Below are positions 43,353 through 50,722 of a stretch of DNA of 64,000 nt, in pieces (within the stretch, counting starts at the first letter, position 1; each line of letters opens with the position of its first letter). The notes under the pieces were generated by a model that had not been told where the DNA came from, searched no databases, and saw only the letters and a list, made by a program, of their open reading frames with translations. Origin of the DNA: Casp-actino8 sp965659595 (GTDB lineage Bacteria; Actinomycetota; Acidimicrobiia; Acidimicrobiales; Ilumatobacteraceae); the NCBI GenBank assembly GCA_965659595.1, contig CBFHWN010000004.1, positions 1-64,000 on the forward strand, read 5' to 3'. Position numbers and translations under genes: made by a program.

Positions 43353-44519
43353 CTACCTCAGGGCCGCGCGGACGTCGGCCAGGACGTCGTCGGTGTGCTC
43401 GAGACCGCAGCTCATCCGCACGGTTCCCGGGGTGATCCCGGCCGCTGCCAACTCCTCGGGCAGGAGTCCGGCGTGCGTCGTCGATGCTGGATGGGTCACG
43501 AGCGTCTCAGGACCACCCATGGACGTGGCCTGTCGGCACAACCGCACCGAATCGATGAAACGGGCACCGGCATCGAAGCCACCGGCCAACTCGAACGACA
43601 ACACTCCCCCGAACCGCTGATACTGCTGCACGCCGAGTTCGTACTGAGGGTGCGACTCGAGACGCGGATGCCGTACCCACGACACCGCTGTGTGTGATTC
43701 GAGCAGGCGCCCTACCGCCACCGCCGTCTCTTCTTGCTGACGCAGACGCGGACCGAGAGTTCGCAAGCCACGCAGTCCATTCATGGCGTCGAACGGTGAT
43801 GCGCACGCGCCTTGCAGCACGGCGAATCCCCACAGCGCGTCGATGAGATCACGTTCACCGGTCACCACACCCAAGGTCGCGTCGTTGTGTCCGGCCATGG
43901 CCTTGGTGGCCGAGTGGATCGTCAACTGCACACCATGATCGAGCGGTCGGACGCCGAGCGGTGTGGCGAGGGTCGAGTCGACTGCCGTGATCGGCCCCTT
44001 GATCGCACCCAACTCGTCGAGGTCGACCAAGTCGAGAAGCGGATTGGCCGGCGTTTCGGCGAGGACGAGCATCGTGCGCCCCGAGATCACGGCATCGGTG
44101 AAAGCACCCGGCTGCGTCGCGTCGACGAAGGTGACGTCGATCCCGAAACGCGGGCACACACCGGCGAGCAACTGAGTGGTTCCGCCGTACGCCTGCTTCT
44201 GCGCCACGACGTGATCGCCTTTGCTGCACAGGCCAAGCACCACCCCGGCGATCGCACCCATTCCGGATGCGAAAGCTCGGGCCGCCTCGGCGCCTTCGAG
44301 TTCGGCGACGGCATCCTCGAACGCGTTGACGGTGGGATTGCCGTGGCGGCTGTAGAACTCGGCCGCCTGCGACGAGTGCGCCAGACGCCGCCCGTCGGCC
44401 AACGAGTCGATCTCGTACGTCGTCGTCGCCCACAACACCGGGGCCAGGGCCCGAACACCCGGGGTGCGACCACCTCGGACCGCGCGGGTCTCGGGTCGGG
44501 ATTCATCGGCCGGGGTCAT
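43353..44519 (-). CDS. PLP-dependent trans-sulfuration enzyme (cystathionine gamma-synthase/lyase family)
   Basis: About 388 residues of the Cys/Met-metabolism PLP family. It opens with VRGGRTPGVRALAPVLWATT, has the Tyr-Arg phosphate contact region in FYSRHGNPTVNAFE, AFASGMGAIAGVVL, the PLP Lys in IHSATKAMAGHND, and SCGLEHTDDVLADV at the end. Whether it is a gamma-synthase, gamma-lyase or methionine gamma-lyase cannot be decided. I start at the ATG at 44519; a GTG at 44552 would add 11 residues. It separates dnaE2 from imuAB but transcription of dnaE2 has its own promoter. Confidence 0.88.
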   Translation of the reverse strand: MTPADESRPETRAVRGGRTPGVRALAPVLWATTTYEIDSLADGRRLAHSSQAAEFYSRHGNPTVNAFEDAVAELEGAEAARAFASGMGAIAGVVLGLCSKGDHVVAQKQAYGGTTQLLAGVCPRFGIDVTFVDATQPGAFTDAVISGRTMLVLAETPANPLLDLVDLDELGAIKGPITAVDSTLATPLGVRPLDHGVQLTIHSATKAMAGHNDATLGVVTGERDLIDALWGFAVLQGACASPFDAMNGLRGLRTLGPRLRQQEETAVAVGRLLESHTAVSWVRHPRLESHPQYELGVQQYQRFGGVLSFELAGGFDAGARFIDSVRLCRQATSMGGPETLVTHPASTTHAGLLPEELAAAGITPGTVRMSCGLEHTDDVLADVRAALR

Positions 44520-44666
44520 CAGAACAGTCAACCAAGGCCGACCCCGAGCCACAGGAGGAATTTCGGCAAAAAGCGCGAGAGGCCTTCGTCTGAGGACTCA
44601 TGACCGGTGCCACCGCCGGTGGCCGTGTCCGACGTTCAGGGCACGACCGACGAAATGAGGACCGCC

Positions 44667-45470
44667 ATGACCCTGCACGAAATCCGACCGAATCGCACCC
44701 GACGTCACCGCACCCACGAGCTGACGGAGCGACGAATTCTCGTCACCCTGTCGCACCCGTCCGACCGACGCTCGATCGAACACGCCCTCGACCACATCGG
44801 ACACGTCGTTCGATCGACGGCCGATGAGATGACGACGTCGGCCATGCTCACGTCCTTCGCCCCCGACGTCATCCTGATCGACGCACGCGAGGTGTACCCG
44901 ACCGTGACACCACTCGCAGCACGCCTTCGTGAACTTCCGCGAATGGGCGTGGTCGTCGTGGGTGGAAACAGTCGCGAACAGCGGCTGGCCGCTCTTCGAT
45001 TCGGCGTGGACGACGTGGTGACCACCGATACCGCCGCCGAGGAGATCGCATTGCGCTGCGCCAACGTCGCCTCGCGCGTCGCCCGCAGCGAACCCGAAGT
45101 CGTTCCGGCCGTCGAGTCGACACGAACCTTTGGTCCCTTGGTCGTGGACGTGAGTCGACGCGAGATCCATGTGAACGGACATCTCGTCCCGTCGACCAAA
45201 CTCGAGTTCGATTTGTTTGCCCGCATATGTCGCACTCCCGATCAGGTGGTGACACGTGTCGAGCTGATCGAGTCGGTGTGGGGGCCGAATTGGTTCGGCG
45301 ACAGTCACGTGGTCGACGTCCACCTGTCGAACTTGCGACGCAAACTTCGCGAACGGTGCACGGCCGTCGACTACTGGCACACCGTTCGCGGTGTGGGATT
45401 CCGGCTCTCCGACGATCTCGCCACAGGATTCGACGAGCGAGTGGAGTCCCGGGTTCGCCGCGCCGGCTGA
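44667..45470 (+). CDS. Winged-helix response regulator with atypical receiver domain
   Basis: A 267-residue OmpR/PhoB-type protein. The receiver region (about 20-135) keeps the phospho-acceptor-like Asp in DVILIDARE, but the acidic pair after beta-1 is missing (ILVTLSHPSDRR instead of ILVVDDD) and the switch Lys region reads VVTTDT. The C-terminal DNA-binding domain is standard: EFDLFARICRTPDQVVTR, LIESVWG and VDVHLSNLRRKL...VRGVGFRL. It is likely phosphorylation-independent. ATG at 44667 follows AGGA. No histidine kinase is adjacent. Confidence 0.88.
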   Translation: MTLHEIRPNRTRRHRTHELTERRILVTLSHPSDRRSIEHALDHIGHVVRSTADEMTTSAMLTSFAPDVILIDAREVYPTVTPLAARLRELPRMGVVVVGGNSREQRLAALRFGVDDVVTTDTAAEEIALRCANVASRVARSEPEVVPAVESTRTFGPLVVDVSRREIHVNGHLVPSTKLEFDLFARICRTPDQVVTRVELIESVWGPNWFGDSHVVDVHLSNLRRKLRERCTAVDYWHTVRGVGFRLSDDLATGFDERVESRVRRAG

Positions 45471-45481
45471 CCGGCACGGCG
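45456..45481. terminator. Bidirectional GC-rich hairpin between response regulator and imuB
   Basis: CGCCG and GCCGG arms pair with CCGGC and CGGCG across one mismatch around a CTGA loop that contains the response-regulator stop. No T run, so termination in either direction is inferred. Confidence 0.55.
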
Positions 45482-45494
45482 ACGTGTCGACGAC

Positions 45495-47114
45495 TCAGCG
45501 GTATTCGCCGACGATCGACCACCGACCGTTCTCGAGCCAGACCATGTAGGCGTCGGGGCCTCGTTCACCCGCCAGCACGAACTGGAAACGAGCCGCCCGT
45601 CGTCGTTGCGACGTCCACCACTTTTCTTCGAACGGCCACGGCCCGGCCCACGCCACGACTCGTCTCTCGTCGCGGTCGATCCGCACACGCGCCGGAGGAG
45701 CACTCACGAGCCCCCGTCCGTTCACGACGACGGCGCGACCTTCGGCGTCGACGACGTCGATCGGACGCGGTTCGGGAAGCACCACCGAGGGCGCCGGAGC
45801 TGGAAGGGCGCCTGGCCACGGTGACGAATCGGCGGGTCGCGCGATCAGCCGTCGGTCGTCGGCACCGAGCGATGCGAAAGGAACGAGTTCGAACTGATCG
45901 TGCGGATGTCGTCCACCCCGCCACGACGCAAGGGTCACGGCATCGGGTCCGAGCAGTCCGACAAGACGGGTCATGGCCCGCGTCGCCGTGTCGTCGGCTT
46001 CCGTGCGCTCACCCCAGAAACCCCGCTGCTGCGAGCTGTCGTGACGCACATCGGTGGGAGCGATCGACAGCGATGTGATGCCAGCCGATGGAGGATCGTC
46101 ACCATCGATCCAGCCGGCGAGTTGCCATCGCACTCGGTCGACGATCGCAGCCGACGCGAGACCGTCGGCATGAACCCAGGCTCGTGATGATCGTTCACCA
46201 TGTTCGGACTCGACGTCGACGACGAGACGCGTACACACCAGACCGCGATCGGACAATGTCGCGTGGATCGCGTCGGCCAAGGCCTTGGCCGCGAATACCA
46301 CCTGATCGATCTGGCCGATCGGGTCGTCGAACGTACGAGACACCGAGAGATCGTCAGGTGGTGCAACGGCCGCTGGCGGCGTGTCGTCGGTGCCGGTGAC
46401 CACGCGGGACAACCCCTCACCCCATCGACCGAAGCGATCGGACAACTGCACCGACGTGAGTGCCCCCACATGACCGAACGTGTCGAGACCGAGACGCCGG
46501 AGCAGATCGACGACATCGGGGTCGGCTCCGATGGTCGGAACGAGAGCCGATACCGGATGCGGAGCAAGGAACTCGGCCGTCGACGACGACGGCACCACCA
46601 CCGGCCGTTCGGTCGCGATCGATCGACGCGCCGCCAACATCGTCGCCACACGTCCGTCGGCGATCCCGACACCGATCGCCGCCACTCCATGAGCTCGGCC
46701 GAGTGCACCGACGGCAAGTTCCAGGAGTCGCTCAGCCAGACGTTCGTCACCACCGACGTAACGCGACGGCCCGCGTGTGGCCATGAGAAGTCGACCCGAC
46801 TCTTCGACGTCGACGAGTGGAACCAGATCGCCGACGGCCCGCACCACCGGCTCGAAGAAGCGGGCGTCGCGGTCGGTGTCGTGCGGAACGAGGACGAGAT
46901 GCGGACACGCACCCTGTGCTTCACGTCGAGTCTGCCCCACTCGTACCCCGTCACGCGATGCCGCAACCGAACAAGCCTGCACTCGGCGGGCGTGTACAAC
47001 GGCGAGCGGCGCGCTCGGATCGAACAGCGGACCGCGACCAGCCGATCCGGCCAAGACGGCCGCCGTGACCGGCCAATCGGCACACCAGACGACGGCGCAC
47101 CGCGGTGGAGTCAT
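45495..47114 (-). CDS. imuB: ImuB, catalytically inactive Y-family polymerase-like mutasome protein
   Basis: A 539-residue Y-family homologue. The polymerase fold is recognisable (VGQTRREAQGACPHLVLVPH, GVGIADGRVATMLAARR, LRRLGLDTFGHVGAL, DDLSVSRTFDDPIGQIDQVV) but the catalytic acidic motifs are gone: no DxDxFF near the N-terminus and VDVEESGRLLMAT in place of SxDE. In mycobacteria ImuB bridges the beta clamp, DnaE2 and ImuA. The ATG at 47114 overlaps the imuA stop by four bases; a longer in-frame reading lies across imuA and is rejected. Confidence 0.92.
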   Translation of the reverse strand: MTPPRCAVVWCADWPVTAAVLAGSAGRGPLFDPSAPLAVVHARRVQACSVAASRDGVRVGQTRREAQGACPHLVLVPHDTDRDARFFEPVVRAVGDLVPLVDVEESGRLLMATRGPSRYVGGDERLAERLLELAVGALGRAHGVAAIGVGIADGRVATMLAARRSIATERPVVVPSSSTAEFLAPHPVSALVPTIGADPDVVDLLRRLGLDTFGHVGALTSVQLSDRFGRWGEGLSRVVTGTDDTPPAAVAPPDDLSVSRTFDDPIGQIDQVVFAAKALADAIHATLSDRGLVCTRLVVDVESEHGERSSRAWVHADGLASAAIVDRVRWQLAGWIDGDDPPSAGITSLSIAPTDVRHDSSQQRGFWGERTEADDTATRAMTRLVGLLGPDAVTLASWRGGRHPHDQFELVPFASLGADDRRLIARPADSSPWPGALPAPAPSVVLPEPRPIDVVDAEGRAVVVNGRGLVSAPPARVRIDRDERRVVAWAGPWPFEEKWWTSQRRRAARFQFVLAGERGPDAYMVWLENGRWSIVGEYR

Positions 47115-47824
47115 GGCACCACGCGCAACCGGACAGTCGAGTCGCCGATGACATTCGTGATCGAGTCTGCGGGCTCGATCTCTTCGAGTCGACCACTCAG
47201 ACCGGGCAGCCAGACGTCGCGTCGGGTCGGGCGGCCGTCCCGGCTGCGATGACGACGGCCGTCGACGCCGACACTCACACGACGTGCGCACAACCGGCCG
47301 TGACCGTCGCCGATTCCATTCCAAGTGTGCACGTCGGTGTCGACGCGCAGATCGGCCGCCACGAGGCGCGTGTGATCGACGACAATGCACACAGCACCGC
47401 GCGACTGCAGACGCGTCGTGAAACGACGCACCAACGACGACGGCAACGACGCCAAGAAATCGGCCGACGTGACGACGACGTCGAAACCGTCGACGAGAGC
47501 TCCGAGCACGTTGGCCGAATCGGCACCGGCGTGATGGGGATCGTCGACGAATACGGTGCGTTCGAGTGCCACCTCCATGTCGGCGGCGGCGAGCACGCCA
47601 AAGGACGGCACCCCCACGACGGCCACCCACGATCCACGCTGGGTGGGCGCGACGAGAAGGGCGATTGCGCACGACATCGACGCCGGACCGGTGCACATGA
47701 CGGTCTGGCCGCGAACCAGACCCGACCCGATCGCCGGCACGAGGACGGGGTGCACCGGCAGGGTTCGTTCATGGGCGAACGTGAGAGGCCGGATCGACGG
47801 AATGTTCGGTGCAATCGAAGCCAT
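47111..47824 (-). CDS. imuA: ImuA mutasome protein
   Basis: A 237-residue RecA-like accessory protein. Its position directly before imuB (ATGA overlap) and behind a LexA box identifies it; the core shows VPAIGSGLVRGQTVMCTGPA and DVVVTSADFLASL. The P-loop is degenerate (CTGPASMSC instead of GxxxxGKS), so ATP binding is doubtful. The C-terminal region (VGVDGRRHRSRDG) is basic. ATG at 47824 is six bases from TACAGT, embedded in the LexA palindrome. Confidence 0.88.
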   Translation of the reverse strand: MASIAPNIPSIRPLTFAHERTLPVHPVLVPAIGSGLVRGQTVMCTGPASMSCAIALLVAPTQRGSWVAVVGVPSFGVLAAADMEVALERTVFVDDPHHAGADSANVLGALVDGFDVVVTSADFLASLPSSLVRRFTTRLQSRGAVCIVVDHTRLVAADLRVDTDVHTWNGIGDGHGRLCARRVSVGVDGRRHRSRDGRPTRRDVWLPGLSGRLEEIEPADSITNVIGDSTVRLRVVP

Positions 47825-47830
47825 GCGGCG

Positions 47831-47858
47831 ACTGTATCGAACAGGTGTTCGATACAGT
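47831..47858 (-). promoter_or_regulatory. LexA (SOS) box within a 28-bp palindrome, with the imuA -10
   Basis: Two 13-base arms (ACTGTATCGAACA and complement) flank GG; the core TCGAACAGGTGTTCGA (47837-47852) matches the LexA consensus. TACAGT (47836-47831, minus strand) is the -10, six bases from the imuA ATG. Confidence 0.93.
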
Positions 47859-47862
47859 CGGG

Positions 47863-48762
47863 TCAGTTGTCGTTGGTCGAGGCTCCCGATCGACCCGACG
47901 ACGACCGGCGGGTGCTCGAGTGACCCGACAACTCGTTCAGGAACTCGACGAACCCCCGGGCACCATCGGCGTAAAAATCGGCACCCAGTTCACGAGCCAT
48001 CCCGGCGTCGGTGATGGCCGGCCCGCCGAGGACCACCGGAACCTCGTCGCCGATGGCCCGACGTAGGGCCTGTACCACTTCCACGGCACCGGGTACCGCA
48101 AAGGGAGTGGTCACGCTCACGCCGACGGCGGTCAGACCAGCCATCCGTGACGCAGCATGAACGAACGAGTTGGCTGGCGTGTCGGCTCCGAGGTCGAGAA
48201 CCTCCCAACCCTCGAGGCGCAAGAGGTCGGCCAGCATGGCGAGGGGCAGAGCATGCCGCTCACCCGCCGGACCGCCGATCAACACGTCACCACGGCGACG
48301 GCCTCGACGGACGAATCGGGGGCTCAATTGACCCACGAGACGGGTGACGATGACCGTGGCCTGGTGTTCGATCGAGATGTCGATCTCACCACGCGACCAC
48401 TGAGCTCCGATCTCGGACAGAGCCGGCGACACGATGTCGAGGTACACCTCTTCGGTGTCACTCCCGGCGTCGATGGCCCGCTGGACCACCTGCCAGGCGC
48501 CACCCGCGTCGGCGTTCGCCAGACAACGCAGGAGTTCACCCGAGTAGTCGCCGGTCCGGCGGGCGTCAGTGGTCGACCGCGGAGTGGCCGCTCGTTCAGT
48601 GGCCCGCTTACGGAATTCTTCGAGAGCATGCGGTGTGACCTGCCAGACGCCCTTCACCCGCGTCGCGGCCAACTTCCCTTGCCGCACATACCGGTACACC
48701 GTCATGTAGTGCACGCCGAGAACCTGCGCTGCGTCGTCCAGCGACAAGGTTTCCGAATTCAC
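47863..48762 (-). CDS. CarH/LitR-like B12-binding transcriptional regulator
   Basis: A 299-residue regulator. The N-terminal excisionase/MerR-like HTH (SLDDAAQVLGVHYMTVYRYV, about 7-50) is followed by a helical B12-binding cap (about 75-150) and a Rossmann B12 domain (155-275). The photoreceptor signature Wx9EH is exact: W122 and E132-H133. The cobalamin ligand motif DxHxxG is present only as ERHALP with His170 kept. CarH-type proteins bind adenosyl-B12, repress in the dark and release DNA in light. GTG at 48762 is six bases from TAGCCT. No carotenoid gene is adjacent. Confidence 0.85.
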   Translation of the reverse strand: MNSETLSLDDAAQVLGVHYMTVYRYVRQGKLAATRVKGVWQVTPHALEEFRKRATERAATPRSTTDARRTGDYSGELLRCLANADAGGAWQVVQRAIDAGSDTEEVYLDIVSPALSEIGAQWSRGEIDISIEHQATVIVTRLVGQLSPRFVRRGRRRGDVLIGGPAGERHALPLAMLADLLRLEGWEVLDLGADTPANSFVHAASRMAGLTAVGVSVTTPFAVPGAVEVVQALRRAIGDEVPVVLGGPAITDAGMARELGADFYADGARGFVEFLNELSGHSSTRRSSSGRSGASTNDN

Positions 48763-48768
48763 ATCTCT

Positions 48769-48774
48769 AGGCTA
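48769..48774 (-). promoter_or_regulatory. -10 box TAGCCT of the CarH-like gene
   Basis: TAGCCT, six bases from the GTG at 48762 on the minus strand. Confidence 0.6.
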
Positions 48775-48881
48775 AACGGGGTCATTTCACACTGCGTGAT
48801 CGTGCGACGTGAATTCCGGAACAAACGAGAAATGTCGACTTTCCCCGTCAACAAGCGACCTGCGCCCCGGGATTCCGTCGA

Positions 48882-49340
48882 TCAGCCCTTCAGGCGTTGA
48901 CGCGCCGCCCGGCTGCGTTCGAGCAGGTGGGCTGGGACCTTCTTCAAAGCCTCGGCCAGTTTCGGATCGCCACCAGCGTCGATAGTCGGAGCCGACGACT
49001 CGTCGGCCTCCGGCACAAGATCTTCGAAGGCCGGTGGCTCCATGCCGGGCTTCCAGTACTGGTACAGATCTCGCACGACGTCGACCAAACCGACCGAGTC
49101 GAAACCTTTCTCGAGATCGACCGTCACCATGTTCTGGTACACGTGCACACCGGCTACGCGGCCCGTGGCGAAGAGGCGACGAGCCAGTTCAGCCGAAGGA
49201 GTGTCGGCCGACGCATGGGCCGACTGGTCGCCGACGACGAATGTCTCGTGGCCCATACCCGAGAGGCTGCGATTGGCTTCGAAGCGGACGATGCCCGGAC
49301 GGCGGCTCGGCTTTTCGACGACGAGAACGGGTTGACCCAT
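48882..49340 (-). CDS. Nfu N-terminal-domain-like protein
   Basis: A 152-residue protein. The region IVRFEANRSLSGMGHETF, then ADTPSAELARRLFATGRVAG and VHVYQNMVTVDLEKG resembles the Nfu_N domain of iron-sulfur scaffold proteins, but there is no C-terminal NifU CxxC domain, so it is not a full scaffold. The rest (about 100-152) is charged and probably helical. ATG at 49340 is six bases from TAATGT (49352-49347). Function uncertain. Confidence 0.7.
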   Translation of the reverse strand: MGQPVLVVEKPSRRPGIVRFEANRSLSGMGHETFVVGDQSAHASADTPSAELARRLFATGRVAGVHVYQNMVTVDLEKGFDSVGLVDVVRDLYQYWKPGMEPPAFEDLVPEADESSAPTIDAGGDPKLAEALKKVPAHLLERSRAARQRLKG

Positions 49341-49346
49341 GGGCCC

Positions 49347-49352
49347 ACATTA
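49347..49352 (-). promoter_or_regulatory. -10 box TAATGT of the Nfu_N-like gene
   Basis: TAATGT, six bases from the ATG at 49340. Confidence 0.55.
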
Positions 49353-49416
49353 GTGGCGCATTCGACAGGTCGCCCGAATCGAAATCGGGTCGATGCCGGC
49401 AGTACGGTGACAAACC

Positions 49417-50691
49417 ATGTCGACCGCATCCGGAACCCCGTCGCTTCCCGATTTCGAAGCCGAGGCACTCGCCTTCCTCGAAGCCAACGCCACGCGCAAA
49501 CAGGCTGAAAAGAAGTTCGTATGGGGCGAAGGTTCCGACAAGGTGTCAATGTTCGAGGAGAAAGATCGCGACAGCGAGCGCGACGACGTGGCACGGGCTC
49601 AGGACTGGCGACGCAAGCGATTCGACGCCGGCTTCGGCTGGATCAACGGTCCCGTCGAATTCGGCGGGCGCGCCTTGCCGGCCGTCTACCAACGGGCTTA
49701 CGACTCACTCGAGTCGAAGTTCGAGACGCCCAACATGAGCTGTTTCACGATTGGCCTCGGCATGGTGGCCCCGACGATCCTGGCGCATGGATCCGACTCG
49801 GCGCGCCAGGCCTATCTGCAGAAGATGTACCGCGGCGACGTCATCGGCTGCCAGCTGTTCAGCGAACCCGGAGCCGGTTCCGACTTGGCCAGCCTTTCCA
49901 CCAAGGCCGAGCGCGACGGCGACGAATGGGTCATCACCGGCCAGAAAGTCTGGACGAGCGGCGCGCACTACAGCGACATCGGCGAGATCATCGCCCGAAC
50001 CGACGTGAATCTTCCGAAGCACAAGGGACTCACCGGCTTCGTCGTCGACATGAAGGCCCCAGGCGTCGAGATCCGACCGCTTCGCCAGATGACCGGAGGA
50101 GCTTCGTTCAACGAAGTCTTCTTCACCGAGGTTCGGGTGGCTGACGACCAACGTCTCGGCGATGTGAACAACGGCTGGAACGTGGCTCTCACCACCCTCA
50201 TGAACGAACGCGCGGCGATCGGGGCCGGTGGCGGTGGCGGTGGCATCAACCTCTTCGGGCGAATCATCGAGATGGCCAAGTTCTATGACGTGGCGGGCGA
50301 TCCGGTTCTCCGTGACGAGTTGGCGAACCTGATCATCAGCAACAAGGTGGCGGCGTACAACAACCAACGCGCCCTCGACAAGATCAAAGCCGGCCAGATG
50401 CCCGGTCCCGAGTTGAGCATGGCCAAGTTGGTCGGCACCGACAACATGCGTCGCATGGGTGACTTCCTGTCGCATCTGCTCGGTACCAAGTTGGTGGCCG
50501 ACGGCGGCGAGTGGGGAACCTACGCCTGGAACCAGCTCATCCTCGGCACGCCCGGTGGGCGAATCGCCGGCGGCTCCGACGAAGTGATGCGCAACATTCT
50601 CGCCGAGCGCGTGCTCGGCCTGCCCAAGGATCCGGGCATCGACTCGACGAGTCCGTTCAAGGACTTGAAGGTCGGCACCCAGAAATCCTGA
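49417..50691 (+). CDS. Acyl-CoA dehydrogenase
   Basis: A 424-residue acyl-CoA dehydrogenase. QLFSEPGAGSDLASLSTKAE, GQKVWTSGAHYSDIG, LGDVNNGWNVALTTLMNERA and GSDEVMRNILAERVLGLPKD are the family blocks. A Gly-rich loop (AGGGGGGINLFG) follows the third block. It is a stand-alone gene; TACGGT lies eight bases before the ATG at 49417. The substrate is unknown. Confidence 0.9.
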   Translation: MSTASGTPSLPDFEAEALAFLEANATRKQAEKKFVWGEGSDKVSMFEEKDRDSERDDVARAQDWRRKRFDAGFGWINGPVEFGGRALPAVYQRAYDSLESKFETPNMSCFTIGLGMVAPTILAHGSDSARQAYLQKMYRGDVIGCQLFSEPGAGSDLASLSTKAERDGDEWVITGQKVWTSGAHYSDIGEIIARTDVNLPKHKGLTGFVVDMKAPGVEIRPLRQMTGGASFNEVFFTEVRVADDQRLGDVNNGWNVALTTLMNERAAIGAGGGGGGINLFGRIIEMAKFYDVAGDPVLRDELANLIISNKVAAYNNQRALDKIKAGQMPGPELSMAKLVGTDNMRRMGDFLSHLLGTKLVADGGEWGTYAWNQLILGTPGGRIAGGSDEVMRNILAERVLGLPKDPGIDSTSPFKDLKVGTQKS

Positions 50692-50722
50692 GCAGGCGAA
50701 TCATTGCGGTGTGCTCACGCCA

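Noticed and set aside
47115..47696. Longer in-frame start for imuB
   Set aside because: It overlaps imuA in another frame and is Arg-rich; the ATGA junction at 47114 fits homologues.
50692..50722. TGAGCA/TGCTCA repeat as a terminator between the dehydrogenase at 49417 and the MMPL gene
   Set aside because: Only six bases pair across a loop of about 17, too weak to call.
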